From a beta proteobacterium AAP99 (GTDB lineage Bacteria > Pseudomonadota > Gammaproteobacteria > Burkholderiales > Burkholderiaceae_C), in the NCBI GenBank assembly GCA_001295775.1, contig LJIA01000001.1:186001-250000 (forward strand): a stretch of DNA of 64,000 nt, given 5' to 3'. This document shows positions 17,782-26,687 of the stretch, one piece after another. How positions within the stretch are numbered: the first letter of the stretch is position 1; each line of letters begins with the position of its first letter. The translations under genes and the position numbers were made by a program. The notes beneath the pieces are model-generated. The model was not told where the DNA came from. It saw only the letters and a program-made list of their open reading frames with translations, and ran no database searches.

Positions 17782-18456
17782 CTAAGACTTCGCGCTCGTG
17801 CTGCCGGCCTGCCGCCGCTCCCGCGCCCGGGCCAGCGCCGCTTCGATCGCGCTGCGCTTGCGCGCGAGTTCCGCGGCCGGGTCGGCCACGCCTTCGGACT
17901 TCGTCAGTTCGGCTAGGTGCGCGAGCTTGTCCTGGGCCTTTGCAGCCAGACGTTCGTCGTTTTCCTCGCGCTCGCGGATCAGCCGCGCGTTGCGGTTCTC
18001 ATAGCGGTGCAGGGCCTGGGCCGCGTCGTGGTCAGTCCAACCGGTCAGCCCCAGCTTTTCTTCCATGCTGATGCAATCCACCGGGCAGGGCGCCACGCAG
18101 AGATCGCAGCCCGTGCACAGCGCATCAATCACGCCATGCATCCACTTCGGTGCGCCCACGATCGCATCCACCGGGCAGGCCTGGATGCACAGCGTGCAGC
18201 CAATGCAGCGCGCCTCATCGATCACTGCAATCCGCCGCGGGCCTTCCGCGCCGTTGGCGGGGTTGAGCGGCAGCACCGGAAACCCCGTCACCGCCGCCAG
18301 CTTCTCGATCCCCGCCGCACCGCCCGGCGGGCATTGATTGATCTGCGCCTGCCCCGCCGCAATCGCCTCCGCATAGGGCCGGCAGCCCGCGTACCCGCAC
18401 TTGGTGCACTGGGTCATGGGCAGGACGTCGTGGATCTGGTCGGCGAGGGCGCGCAT
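17782..18456 (-). CDS. rnfB: RnfB/RsxB-like iron-sulfur electron-transfer protein
   Basis: 224 residues. The N-terminal [20 protein letters not shown] with a later C in NQCPPGG is the RnfB [4Fe-4S] motif. It is followed by two ferredoxin-type clusters, [16 protein letters not shown] and [16 protein letters not shown], and a charged helical tail. The N-terminal membrane helix of classical RnfB is absent: ATG 18456 starts directly at [13 protein letters not shown], as in stand-alone betaproteobacterial versions. No other rnf genes are in the window. It is followed by nth in the same direction, as in many proteobacteria. The likely role is electron delivery, perhaps to repair enzymes or SoxR-type reduction; this is inference. 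Confidence 0.88.
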   Translation of the reverse strand: MRALADQIHDVLPMTQCTKCGYAGCRPYAEAIAAGQAQINQCPPGGAAGIEKLAAVTGFPVLPLNPANGAEGPRRIAVIDEARCIGCTLCIQACPVDAIVGAPKWMHGVIDALCTGCDLCVAPCPVDCISMEEKLGLTGWTDHDAAQALHRYENRNARLIREREENDERLAAKAQDKLAHLAELTKSEGVADPAAELARKRSAIEAALARARERRQAGSTSAKS

Positions 18457-18515
18457 GGACCGGAGTTTAGGAGCGAGCCGGCGCCCGCAGTGCGAAGGTG
18501 AGATTGGCGCTGGAG

Positions 18516-18568
18516 GCGGATCTTCAGGCCAAAGTGGCTGGAGAGGGGCGCCAGACATGCGGGAAGGT
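18516..18568 (-). repeat. Dispersed palindromic element, copy F (diverged)
   Basis: On the minus strand CCTTCCCGCATGTCTGG, then CTCTCCAGCCACTTTGGCCT and AAGATCCGC. It lies upstream of rnfB. The box and stem carry several changes, so it looks like an old copy. Confidence 0.65.
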
Positions 18569-18637
18569 GATTGTCGTGCCCACGTGCCGCCATCTGAGCA
18601 GCCGTATAGTCGGCGACGGCAAGCAGAGAGCGCCCCA

Positions 18638-19066
18638 GTGCCCCGAAACATCCGTCGTCCGAAGAACGTTCAAGCGCAAGTCCAGGATCGGCGCGATCAG
18701 ATCCTGAACACCGCCCACGAGTACGCCGAGAACACGGAGCGCTTCGAGTGGCTTCGCGCGACGCTCGCTTCCCAATCGCTCGATCCGCGCAGCGGCATCT
18801 TGGCTGAACTGCGTTCGGTGCCAGATCAAGGTTGCTGGGTGCACTACGGCATTTGGCTAACCGGCGACGAACGGTTCTATAAGTTTGTTGTGGACGAAGC
18901 CTTTGGCGCCCGATTGCTTGAAGGCTCGTGGCCTGTTGAGCAGGCCAGCATCGAAGATGTAACGGAGTCAATGCCGTTGGACGAATGTGTTCCCGGATAC
19001 GGGTCCTCGTTTGGAGCACTTGCGCGCAGTGCGCTAAGCGCTTTTGCCGAGCGGGCGAAGACATGA
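18638..19066 (+). CDS. Unknown protein, first of a lower-GC pair
   Basis: 142 residues from GTG 18638, with AGAG upstream and a TATAGT hexamer at 18605-18610 as a possible -10. Soluble, with a charged helical start ([30 protein letters not shown]) and a compact C-terminal part containing [25 protein letters not shown] do not recognise a family. GC is visibly lower than the neighbours, suggesting acquisition. The stop overlaps the start of the next gene (ATGA), so the two are translationally coupled. The frame is also open upstream into rnfB antisense, so the start is uncertain. Confidence 0.55.
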   Translation: MPRNIRRPKNVQAQVQDRRDQILNTAHEYAENTERFEWLRATLASQSLDPRSGILAELRSVPDQGCWVHYGIWLTGDERFYKFVVDEAFGARLLEGSWPVEQASIEDVTESMPLDECVPGYGSSFGALARSALSAFAERAKT

Positions 19067-19539
19067 AGGTTGCAACGTTTACCAAGATTCGGCCTATGCG
19101 GCGATCCAACGAGCGGGTGTCCCGCAAATTCTGCAGCGCGAGATGTCATCGAACGCTCATTGGTCTTGGCGGGACGATTGCGCTGATTGGATTCCAAGCA
19201 GCAGCGAGCGTGACACCACCTGTTCCGCGCGAAGCCAGTGAGGTCATTCGAGGTGTGCACGCTGCTGCAAGCTCAAAAAACTTTGTATCGCTTGCCTCGC
19301 TCATGACGAAAGACTTTGTCTGGAGCTTCGGCGGAGACGCCGATCGAAGACAGGCTATCGATGCATGGCAAGCTGATCCAAGCATGTTGGAAGCGCTAGT
19401 AAGAGTGACCGCAGCGAGGTGCGCTTTGCAGGCCGACGCAAGCGTCATCTGTCCGCGAGGCGCCCAGCGCGGTTATCGAGCTCGCTTTGTCCAAACCGAA
19501 TCGGGCTGGCGCATGAGTTCGTTCGTCGTGGGCGACTAG
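19063..19539 (+). CDS. Unknown protein with an N-terminal membrane/signal segment
   Basis: 158 residues. ATG 19063 overlaps the stop of the upstream gene by four bases. A basic N-terminus with Cys residues (RKFCSARCHRTL) precedes a hydrophobic segment at about 33-50 (LIGLGGTIALIGFQAAAS), so it is a membrane-anchored or exported protein. The rest resembles a small NTF2-like sheet (FVSLASLMTKDFVWSFGGD ... GYRARFVQTESGWRMSSFVVGD), but I am not certain. GC is low for the window. It converges on the PA2778-like gene: the tetramer CTAG at 19536-19539 provides both stop codons. Confidence 0.55.
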   Translation: MKVATFTKIRPMRRSNERVSRKFCSARCHRTLIGLGGTIALIGFQAAASVTPPVPREASEVIRGVHAAASSKNFVSLASLMTKDFVWSFGGDADRRQAIDAWQADPSMLEALVRVTAARCALQADASVICPRGAQRGYRARFVQTESGWRMSSFVVGD

Positions 19540-20597
19540 AGCTGGGAATCGGCTTGAACCTGCGCCAACGTCGCCGCATACACCCCACTGCGCGCCCCGC
19601 CAATCTCCACCGCCTTGCGCGCCGCCACCAGCGCGCCTGCCCGATCCCCAAGCGCCAGCCGCGCCTGCGCCAGGTTGTTCCATGCGTCCGCGGCCTTGGG
19701 GTGGGCGGTGGTCGCGCGTTGCCAGTGTTCGGCGGCGGCCGCGCGGTCGCCCAATTTCCAGGCCAGGTTGCCCAGGCCCATGAGGGCGACGAGGTCGTCG
19801 GGCCAGCGGGCGAGCAGGGCGCGGTAGGCGGTGGCGGCGGCCTGGGCGTCTGTGCGTTCCAGCGCGGATGCGGCCAGGCCGGCCTGCTCCTGGGTGGCGG
19901 TGCGCGGCAACTGGCCGGGCGGGGTGATGGCCAGGGCCCAGTAGCCGCTGCGCGCCCAGGTGTGCTCGAAGGTGTCGAGCTTCATCACCATGCCCGGGGT
20001 GGTGCCGGAGTGCAGAGTGATCTCGCGCCGCGCGGCGTTGTGGCCGATGACGACGGCGTAGTGCCAGCGCGGCAGGGCGGGCAGAGAGAGGTTCTGCAGG
20101 ACGATCACGGGCTGGCCCGCAGCCACCTCATCCAGCAGTGCGGGCAACCGGGGCGGCAGCACGGTGGCGAGCATGCCGGCGCGGCGGGCGGCGGTCTGCA
20201 GCTCGATCTGCAGGCTGCCACCGGCGGCGGGCAGCATCATCTGCGGCGCGAGGGACTCCGCCGTGACAGCCTTGCCGTGGAACTGCAGCACCATGGCCGT
20301 GGCCGCGGGGCCGCATTGGAGTTCTGCCTGGGGGATGAAGGGCACCTGCGCGATCTGCGCAGGCGCCGGCGGCGCGCTTCCGGACAGCATGCGGCTGGTC
20401 TGCGGTGCGGCGCAGGCAGCCAGCAGAAGCGGCGCGGCGAGCAGCAGGGCGAGTGTGCGCAGGTGCGCCGCGCAGCCCGTCTCCCCGCCGATCCGACCGA
20501 GCAAATGGCAGAGCGCTCGACGGAGCGAGCCGCGCAGAAAGCAAAACGCCCGACTGCTCTCGCAGCCGGGCGCGTGGGTGTCTGTACTGCGGATCAA
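19536..20597 (-). CDS. PA2778-like lipoprotein: C39-type cysteine peptidase plus TPR
   Basis: 353 residues as drawn from TTG 20597. A lipoprotein signal (LALLLAAPLLLAACAAP; lipobox LAAC) lies at about 46-62. The peptidase part has QCGPAATAMVLQFHGK with the catalytic Cys and HYAVVIGHN with the His, followed by TPR-like repeats from about residue 240 (ALMGLGNLAWKLGDRAAAAEHWQRA, AWNNLAQARLALGDRAGAL). It probably acts in the periplasm on a peptide or surface protein. The start is doubtful: no ATG precedes the signal, TTG 20597 overlaps the PA2779-like stop, and TTG 20504 is an alternative that lies after the terminator hairpin. Confidence 0.8.
   Translation of the reverse strand: MIRSTDTHAPGCESSRAFCFLRGSLRRALCHLLGRIGGETGCAAHLRTLALLLAAPLLLAACAAPQTSRMLSGSAPPAPAQIAQVPFIPQAELQCGPAATAMVLQFHGKAVTAESLAPQMMLPAAGGSLQIELQTAARRAGMLATVLPPRLPALLDEVAAGQPVIVLQNLSLPALPRWHYAVVIGHNAARREITLHSGTTPGMVMKLDTFEHTWARSGYWALAITPPGQLPRTATQEQAGLAASALERTDAQAAATAYRALLARWPDDLVALMGLGNLAWKLGDRAAAAEHWQRATTAHPKAADAWNNLAQARLALGDRAGALVAARKAVEIGGARSGVYAATLAQVQADSQL
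20537..20572 (-). terminator. Strong terminator between the PA2779-like and PA2778-like genes
   Basis: On the minus strand, CGCCCGGCTGC / GCAGTCGGGCG (11 bp with one G-U pair), loop GAGA, followed by TTTTGCTTT. It lies within the first 20 codons of the PA2778-like frame as usually drawn, so it probably attenuates that gene or shows that its true start is further downstream. Confidence 0.85.
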
Positions 20598-21028
20598 CGA
20601 ACCGAGCGCGTGAACGGGAACACCTTGGTCAGGCCGAGGATGTCCGTCACCAACAGGATGATGAAGACGGTGAAGAGCACGCCCAGAATGTCCGACGCGC
20701 CGGCGGGCATCTGGTCGATCTGCGCGGCGATGCGTGCGGCTTCGTCGTCCGTGAGGGCGTCCACACGGGCCTGCACCTGGCCAATGTCCACACCGCGCTG
20801 GGTGAGGGCGGCGCGCACTTCGTCGCGGGCCAGCAGGCTCTTCAGGTGCTCGCGCTGCGCTAGGGTGGCCTGGCTGGCGGCCACGGCTTCGGTGTCGATG
20901 AGGCCGGTGCTGACCGCACTGGTGGCGGGCGCCTGGGCGGCCTGAGCAAACGCAGCGATCGGCAGGCTGGTGCCGAGCACGCAGGTGACGGTGAAGGCGG
21001 CAACGGTACGGACGAGGGCAGCGTGCAT
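20594..21028 (-). CDS. PA2779-like small membrane protein
   Basis: 144 residues. Signal/anchor segment at about 8-30 ending AAFAQ, a helical middle (LAQREHLKSLLARDEVRAALTQRGVDIGQVQARVDALTDDEAARIA), and a C-terminal membrane helix ILGVLFTVFIILLVTDILGL. This architecture and its position immediately before a C39-peptidase/TPR lipoprotein match the PA2779 family, named for its Pseudomonas aeruginosa pair. Function unknown; possibly a peptide substrate or partner of the peptidase. It is the first gene of the pair. Confidence 0.82.
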   Translation of the reverse strand: MHAALVRTVAAFTVTCVLGTSLPIAAFAQAAQAPATSAVSTGLIDTEAVAASQATLAQREHLKSLLARDEVRAALTQRGVDIGQVQARVDALTDDEAARIAAQIDQMPAGASDILGVLFTVFIILLVTDILGLTKVFPFTRSVR

Positions 21029-21265
21029 CTGTATCTCCAGTGTTGTGGCTGGCCGGCAGGGCGCAAGGTGCGCGATCCGGCGCGAGCGGGTGCCGAAAGG
21101 CTAAGCGCAGGGCCGCTCAATGGTCAATTGTGCAAATGCATCCTTTGGCAGCACGCCACAGCGCGGGTGCGGCTGAGGGAGCACGCCAGATGCCGTAGTG
21201 AGGTGTTCGAGCGAGTGCCGATTGGCATCGCTGCACTGCTTGGTCAACAGCGACGCTCCAAGGCA

Positions 21266-21292
21266 ATTCGCCGAGCACAGGGCTCGGCGAAT
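21266..21292 (-). terminator. Hairpin after phaZ, probable terminator
   Basis: Perfect 11-bp stem ATTCGCCGAGC / GCTCGGCGAAT with a 5-base loop, 22 bases beyond the phaZ stop. The following TGCCTT has few T, so it may be rho-assisted. Confidence 0.6.
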
Positions 21293-21314
21293 GCAGTGTG
21301 GCGGCGGGCTGGCC

Positions 21315-22583
21315 TCAGGCCGGCTGGCGCTTCCTGCTGCGGGCCTTGGCCTCGTGTTTGTGCATGAACTCGCGCACCACGGGGTAGATGATCTCGCGCC
21401 AGCGGCGGCCGCTGAAGATGCCATAGTGGCCGGCGCCTTCGGCGACGAAGTCCTTCTGCATGCTGGCGGGAATGCCGGTGCACAGACCGTGCGCCGCCTG
21501 CGTCTGGCCGGGGCCGGAAATGTCGTCCAGCTCGCCTTCTACGGTGAGCAGGGCGATGTCGGTGATGTCCTGCGGGCGCACGCGCTGCGGCTTGCCGCCC
21601 AGCATCACGTCCCAGGTGCCCTTGGGCAGTGCGTGGTCCTGGAACACGGTCTTGATGGTGGCCAGGTAGTAATCCGCGTCCAGGTCGAGCACGGCGTTGT
21701 ACTCGTCGTAGAACTTGCGATGGGCCTCGACGTCATCGAGGTCGCCCTTGATGAGGTCCTGGTAGTAGTCCCAGTGGCTGTTGAAGTGGCGGTCCGGGTT
21801 CATCGCCACGAAGCCCGCGTGCTGCATGAAGCCGGGGTACACGCGGCGGCCGGCGCCCGGGTACTTCTCGGGCACGGTGGCAATCACGTTCAGCTCGAAC
21901 CAGTCGAAAGGCTTGGTCGTAGCCAGGTTGTTGACCTGGGTGGGGCTTTCGCGCGGGTCGATCGGGCCGCCCATCATCGTCATGCTGATGGGCCGCTTGG
22001 GATCCTTGAGCGTGGACATGATGGACACCGCCGCCATCACGGGCACCGTGGGCTGGCACACGCTCATCACGTGCAGGTCGGGGCCGAGGCGCTGCATGAA
22101 CTCGATGCAGTAGGCCACGTAGTCATTCAGATGGAAGCGGCCGGCCGACAGGGGCACCATCTTGGCATCCGCCCAGTCGGTGATGTAGACGTCGAAGTCC
22201 GGCAGCATGGCGCGCACGGTGTCGCGCAGCAGGGTGGCAAAGTGGCCGGACAGCGGCGCGAAGATCAGCACCTTGGGCTGGGTCAGGTGCTCGGCATCGA
22301 GCTTCTTGAAGCGCAGCACGCGGCAGAAGGGCTTGCGGGCCACCACTTCCTCGGCCACGGCGTACTCCACGCCGTCCACGCGGGTGTATTCCAGGCCGAA
22401 CTGCGGCTTTTCGTATTCCTTGCCCAGGCGGTAGAGCAGTTCGTACCCCGCTGCCACGCGCCGGTTCAGCGGGTGGATCAGGAAGGGGTTCATGGGGTGG
22501 TTGAGCCAGTGCGCCTGCGCTTGGGCGAAGGCCGTGAGCGGATTCAGAATGCTTCGCTGGAACTCGTAGACCTGGTAGAGCAT
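21315..22583 (-). CDS. phaZ: Intracellular poly(3-hydroxybutyrate) depolymerase
   Basis: 422 residues, full length for the Ralstonia PhaZ1 type, without a signal peptide. It degrades native PHB granules in the cytoplasm. The nucleophile is a cysteine (C176 in VCQPTVPV) instead of the usual serine, with Asp in VEGELDDISG and His in GAGHYGIFSGRRWRE completing the triad. It opens MLYQVYEFQRSILNPLTAFA, typical of the family. A sigma-70-like promoter lies 37 bases upstream of the start and a hairpin 22 bases after the stop, so it is monocistronic. A PHA-system protein is encoded about 4 kb away. Confidence 0.95.
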   Translation of the reverse strand: MLYQVYEFQRSILNPLTAFAQAQAHWLNHPMNPFLIHPLNRRVAAGYELLYRLGKEYEKPQFGLEYTRVDGVEYAVAEEVVARKPFCRVLRFKKLDAEHLTQPKVLIFAPLSGHFATLLRDTVRAMLPDFDVYITDWADAKMVPLSAGRFHLNDYVAYCIEFMQRLGPDLHVMSVCQPTVPVMAAVSIMSTLKDPKRPISMTMMGGPIDPRESPTQVNNLATTKPFDWFELNVIATVPEKYPGAGRRVYPGFMQHAGFVAMNPDRHFNSHWDYYQDLIKGDLDDVEAHRKFYDEYNAVLDLDADYYLATIKTVFQDHALPKGTWDVMLGGKPQRVRPQDITDIALLTVEGELDDISGPGQTQAAHGLCTGIPASMQKDFVAEGAGHYGIFSGRRWREIIYPVVREFMHKHEAKARSRKRQPA

Positions 22584-22619
22584 GGTCGGATCCCCTGACT
22601 TCGGTATGGATTTCGCTCG

Positions 22620-22648
22620 ATTATGCGGTGCAGCAAAGAGGGTGACAA
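22620..22648 (-). promoter_or_regulatory. Sigma-70-like promoter of phaZ
   Basis: TTGTCA (22648-22643), exactly 17 bases, CATAAT (22625-22620) on the minus strand. Predicted transcription start is about 22613, giving a leader of about 30 bases to the phaZ ATG. Confidence 0.75.
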
Positions 22649-22851
22649 ATCAATGAACCGAACACTGCACCGCCACTTCGCCCTTGACGCCAGACCCAAA
22701 GCTCGGCGGTTGGCCGGTTTTGACGGATTTGCACGCATTCCGCAGCGATTGCGCTGCTCTTCCGGAGCGCTTGCGCTGACGATCTGGAGCTCTGTCGACC
22801 CAGCGCATCTTGCGCCGCCAGCCTGACGGCTTGCTTGCTGCGCTGCAGCAG

Positions 22852-23628
22852 CTACCAGTAGTTTTCCAGCGCCAGTTGCCCCGGCGCACCGCGCCGGCTG
22901 GTCTTCAGACCGAGCTGGCCGAGCACCTCACGGGTGTCTTCGACCATCTGCGGGTTGCCGCAGATCATGACGCGGCTGGCCTCGACGGTGAACTTCAGGC
23001 CGGCAGCGGCTTCCAGCTCGCCTGAGGGAATGAGGCTCGTGATGCGGCCTGCCAGGCACCCAGGCACGGCTTCGCGCGTGACGGTGCGCACGTAGCTCAG
23101 CTTGTGCGCGAATTCGCCGAAGAATTCGTGGGTCTTGAGGGCTTCGATGGTGTCCTGGTAGGCCAGTTCGGCCGCCTCGCGCACGCTGTGCACGAGCACG
23201 ATGCGCTCGAAGCGCTCCCAGACGGCCGGGTCATGCAGGATGCTGATGAAGGGCGCAATGCCGGTGCCCGTGGACAGGAGCCAGAGATCCGTGCCGCCTT
23301 CGAAGCGGTCTGTGGTCAGGAAGCCGAAGTTGGTCTTGTCCACCAGCAGGCTGTCACCGACCTTCAGGCGCGCCAGTTCGCTGGTGAATTCACCGCCGGG
23401 CACAACGATGGAATAGAACTCCAGAAACTCGTCATGCGGAGCGGACACCATGCTGTAGGCGCGCCAGACAGGCTTATCCGAGTCCTCTTTCATCACCCCC
23501 AGCCGGGCCCACTGGCCGGCGGTAAAGCGATACCCCGGCGAACGCGTGCATCGGAAGGAGAACAGATGCGGCGTCCAGGGCTTGATCCAGGTGATCCGCT
23601 CCGTGGTGTGCTTGTCGGGACTGCTCAT
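22852..23628 (-). CDS. fpr: Ferredoxin/flavodoxin-NADP+ reductase
   Basis: 258 residues, normal size. The FAD site WRAYSMVSAPHDEFLEFYSI is followed by GGEFTSELARLKVGD, the NADP site LLSTGTGIAPFISIL, VMICGNPQMVEDT, and a C-terminus in ENYW, all standard for bacterial Fpr. It moves electrons between NADPH and ferredoxin or flavodoxin. The 7Fe ferredoxin gene fdxA lies 40 bases upstream on the same strand, so the redox partner is likely its operon mate. Confidence 0.94.
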   Translation of the reverse strand: MSSPDKHTTERITWIKPWTPHLFSFRCTRSPGYRFTAGQWARLGVMKEDSDKPVWRAYSMVSAPHDEFLEFYSIVVPGGEFTSELARLKVGDSLLVDKTNFGFLTTDRFEGGTDLWLLSTGTGIAPFISILHDPAVWERFERIVLVHSVREAAELAYQDTIEALKTHEFFGEFAHKLSYVRTVTREAVPGCLAGRITSLIPSGELEAAAGLKFTVEASRVMICGNPQMVEDTREVLGQLGLKTSRRGAPGQLALENYW

Positions 23629-23668
23629 CGTGGGGACGCGCCGGGTGAGTGCACGGGCGCGTGCTGCA

Positions 23669-23992
23669 TCACTTCTCGAGGTACTGCAGCTTGTCCTTCA
23701 CGTCCTTCCACTGGTCCGCATCGGGCAGACCGGGCTTCATGCGCGTGATGGAGGGCCACTTGGCCGTGAGCTCGACGTTGATCTTGATGAAGTGCTGCTG
23801 GTCCGCCGGAACATCTTCCTCGGCATAGATGGCATTGACCGGGCACTCCGGGATGCAGACCGCGCAGTCGATGCACTCGTCGGGGTCGATTACCAGAAAG
23901 TTGGGCCCTTCGCGGAAGCAGTCCACCGGACAGACGTCCACACAGTCGGTGTACTTGCACTTGATGCAGGCTTCGGTCACTACATGCGTCAT
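23669..23992 (-). CDS. fdxA: 7Fe ferredoxin FdxA
   Basis: 107 residues. The N-terminal pattern [18 protein letters not shown] (3Fe-4S type spacing with the extra Cys) is followed by [16 protein letters not shown] (4Fe-4S). The C-terminal extension [17 protein letters not shown] is typical of the Azotobacter FdI / FdxA group. Cytoplasmic electron carrier, upstream of fpr in the same direction. A TACAAT hexamer (24061-24056, minus) is a possible -10. Confidence 0.95.
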   Translation of the reverse strand: MTHVVTEACIKCKYTDCVDVCPVDCFREGPNFLVIDPDECIDCAVCIPECPVNAIYAEEDVPADQQHFIKINVELTAKWPSITRMKPGLPDADQWKDVKDKLQYLEK

Positions 23993-24213
23993 GGGGCGCT
24001 CTTGAAGATGGGCCGCGGGCGGGCGGTGTAGGGCTGTTGTCAGGTATCGGCCGCTATTGTATCGAAGCGACCTAGGCGAAAACCCCGACGCCCGTCTCGG
24101 AATCCGGGGCTTTGCCCTCGGCTCTGTTCGGGGTCAGCCATCGACGCGCGAAGCTCGAACACACAACAACACGCGGCAGCGCGCATCGCAGGCTGCCCCC
24201 AGGGAGACACTTC

Positions 24214-25674
24214 ATGCATTGCAGCGCACGGCCCGCGGTCGATTCATCCGCATTGTCCGGAGCCTCGAGCTCTTCGAGGGCTCGTCGATCGGTGACGCTC
24301 GTGACGGCGCTGCAGGCGCTGGCGGCCGTTGCCCTGGCGATGCTGGCGCCCGCCGCCTGGGCGGGCAGCAACTTCTCCGGACCGACAATCGGCCCGGTTC
24401 CGGTGGAGTTCTTCCTGTTTGCGGCAGTGCTGCTGTGTGTGGCCCTGTTTCACGATCACACGCTGAAGGTCGCCGTGGTGGGCGCGGTGGTGATCGCGCT
24501 CTACAAGATCGCGTTCTCGCCCTTTCATGAAGGCGCCGGGCTGGCGGGCTTTGCCGGCCACCTGTCGCACGAGTGGGTGATGCTGGCCAATCTGCTTGGG
24601 CTGTTGCTGGGCTTTGCCATGCTCTCCGTGCACTTCGAGAAGACCGAGATCCCGGCCGTGCTGCCGCGCTTTCTGCCGAACGACTGGAAGGGTGGCTTCG
24701 TGCTGCTGATCATGGTGTTTGTGCTCTCGGCCTTCTTGGACAACATTGCCGCGGCCCTGATCGGCGGGACCATGGCCGGTGTGGTGTTCAAGCGGCGCCT
24801 GCATGTGGGCTATCTGGCCGCCATCGTCGCTGCGTCCAACGCAGGCGGCGCGGGCAGTGTGGTGGGCGACACCACCACCACCATGATGTGGATTGCCGGT
24901 GTGTCGCCGCTTGAGGTGGTGGAAGGCTTCGTCGGTTCGGCAGTGGCGCTGGCGATCTTCGGCGTGCTGGCTGCGCGGCAGCAGCATGCGTTTCAGCCGA
25001 TCGCGAAAGATGAACTTGAGCACACGCCGATCGACTGGGCGCGTGTGGGCATCGTGATGTTCATTCTGGTGACTGCCATCGTTGTCAACGTGCTGATCAA
25101 TACGCGCTTCGCCGCGGACTCGGACAGCTTCCCGTGGCTGGGTGTGGCGGTGTGGGTGGCCATCCTGCTCGCCGCGCCGGTACGGATGCCCTCCTGGGGG
25201 GATCTGCCCGCCGCCTTCAAGGGCTCGGTGTTTCTGCTGTCGCTGGTGCTCTGCGCCTCCATGATGCCGGTGGAAAAGTTGCCCGCGGCGTCCTGGCAGA
25301 CGGCTTTCGGCCTGGGTTTCGTCTCGGCCGTGTTCGACAACATTCCGCTCACGGAGCTCGCACTCAAGCAGGGCGGCTATGACTGGGGATTCCTCGCCTT
25401 TGCGGTGGGCTTTGGCGGCTCCATGATCTGGTTCGGCTCCAGCGCAGGCGTGGCGCTGTCCAACATGTACCCGCAGGCCAGGAGCGTGGGCGCGTGGCTC
25501 AAGGGCGGCTGGCACGTGGCGCTGGGCTATGTGGCCGGTTTCATGGTCATGCTGGCCGTGGTGGGCTTCCACCCGGGCAGCGTGCCGAAGACGGCCGCGC
25601 AGGTGCCTGCTGACTCGGCCCCTGCGTCAAGTCCCGCACCTAATCCCGTACCGACTTCCCGTCCTGCACAGTGA
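24214..25674 (+). CDS. NhaD-like Na+/H+ antiporter (ion transporter superfamily)
   Basis: 486 residues from ATG 24214 with AGGGAG seven bases upstream. About 12 membrane segments after an N-terminal signal-like helix ending AAWAGS. Conserved pieces fit the NhaD/arsenite-permease fold: VLSAFLDNIAAALIGGTMA and, in the second half, VSAVFDNIPLTELAL, the two D-N-(I) helix breaks that bind the ion, plus NAGGAGSVVGDTTTTMMW. It would exchange Na+ or Li+ for H+. The C-terminus is a Pro/Ser/Ala tail of about 30 residues. Its stop overlaps the GTG of the next gene (GTGA). Confidence 0.82.
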   Translation: MHCSARPAVDSSALSGASSSSRARRSVTLVTALQALAAVALAMLAPAAWAGSNFSGPTIGPVPVEFFLFAAVLLCVALFHDHTLKVAVVGAVVIALYKIAFSPFHEGAGLAGFAGHLSHEWVMLANLLGLLLGFAMLSVHFEKTEIPAVLPRFLPNDWKGGFVLLIMVFVLSAFLDNIAAALIGGTMAGVVFKRRLHVGYLAAIVAASNAGGAGSVVGDTTTTMMWIAGVSPLEVVEGFVGSAVALAIFGVLAARQQHAFQPIAKDELEHTPIDWARVGIVMFILVTAIVVNVLINTRFAADSDSFPWLGVAVWVAILLAAPVRMPSWGDLPAAFKGSVFLLSLVLCASMMPVEKLPAASWQTAFGLGFVSAVFDNIPLTELALKQGGYDWGFLAFAVGFGGSMIWFGSSAGVALSNMYPQARSVGAWLKGGWHVALGYVAGFMVMLAVVGFHPGSVPKTAAQVPADSAPASSPAPNPVPTSRPAQ

Positions 25675-26648
25675 CCCAGAACAGCACCCTCATCGCACTG
25701 ACCCGCGCCGTCTTTGACGACCAGATCACCACGCTCGGCCAGCAGTACGTGCTGCGCAGCAACCAGGGCGACGAGCCTCTCGCGCCTGCCGCGCTGCACG
25801 CCCAGGTGGCCGGGGCGACCGCGCTGATCCCCACGGTGGCAGATCGCATCGATGCAGCTGTGCTCGATGCAGCGCCCGCGCTGAAGGTGGTCAGCAACAT
25901 CGGCGTGGGCACGAACAACATCGACATCGCCGCCTGCACCGCGCGCGGCATCGTGGTGACCAATACGCCCGGGGTACTGACCGAAACCACCGCCGACATG
26001 GCCTGGGCCCTGCTCATGGCCGCGGCCCGCCACGTGCCGCAGAGCGAGCGCTGGCTGCGCGAAGGCCGCTGGGACCGCTGGGCCCTGCAGCAGTGGCTCG
26101 GCAAGGACGTGCATGGCGCCACGCTGGGCATCGTCGGCATGGGCACGATCGGCAGCGCGGTGGCGCGCCGCGCCCGGGGCTTCGGCCTGAAGATCGTCTA
26201 CACCAACCGCAGCCGCGCCACGAACGAGGCCGAGATCGGCGCCAGCTTCATGCCGCTGGACGAGCTGCTGGCGGTGAGCGACTTCATCGTGCTGGTGGTG
26301 CCGTACTCGCCCGCCACGCATCACCTGATCGGTGCGGCGCAGTTGGCGAAGATGAAGCGCGACGCCGTGCTGATCAACATCGCCCGCGGTGGCGTGGTGG
26401 ATGATGCGGCGTTGATTGATGCCCTTGCGAACCATCGCATCGGCGGCGCCGCGCTGGACGTGTTCGAGAACGAGCCGAAGTTCGACCGCCGCTTCCTGGA
26501 CCTGCCCAACGTCGTGCTCACGCCGCACATCGGCTCGGCCAGCCTCGCCACGCGGCGCGCCATGGCGCAGCTGGCGATTGACAACTGCACAGCGGTCTTG
26601 CGGGGCGAGCAGGCGCCCAATATCGTGAACCCGGACGTGCTCAAGTAA
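25671..26648 (+). CDS. D-2-hydroxyacid dehydrogenase (glyoxylate/hydroxypyruvate reductase type)
   Basis: 325 residues from GTG 25671, overlapping the upstream stop by four bases. NAD(P)-binding motif GIVGMGTIGSAVARRA at about 148-163. Catalytic residues sit in NIARGGVVDD (Arg), FENEPKF (Glu) and LTPHIGSA (His), the standard triad. VVSNIGVGTNNIDIAAC is the family substrate loop. It would reduce glyoxylate, hydroxypyruvate or a related 2-oxoacid; specificity is not readable. It is coupled to the antiporter by overlap, though no functional link is obvious. Confidence 0.9.
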   Translation: MTQNSTLIALTRAVFDDQITTLGQQYVLRSNQGDEPLAPAALHAQVAGATALIPTVADRIDAAVLDAAPALKVVSNIGVGTNNIDIAACTARGIVVTNTPGVLTETTADMAWALLMAAARHVPQSERWLREGRWDRWALQQWLGKDVHGATLGIVGMGTIGSAVARRARGFGLKIVYTNRSRATNEAEIGASFMPLDELLAVSDFIVLVVPYSPATHHLIGAAQLAKMKRDAVLINIARGGVVDDAALIDALANHRIGGAALDVFENEPKFDRRFLDLPNVVLTPHIGSASLATRRAMAQLAIDNCTAVLRGEQAPNIVNPDVLK

Positions 26649-26687
26649 GGTCACGGCCGACAACGATCATCAGGACAACGCTCGCCC

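Noticed and set aside
24080-24115. CCCCGA...TCCGGGGCTTT hairpin as a terminator
   Set aside because: It lies between divergent genes (fdxA and the antiporter), with no transcript needing termination, and the stem is short. Not called.
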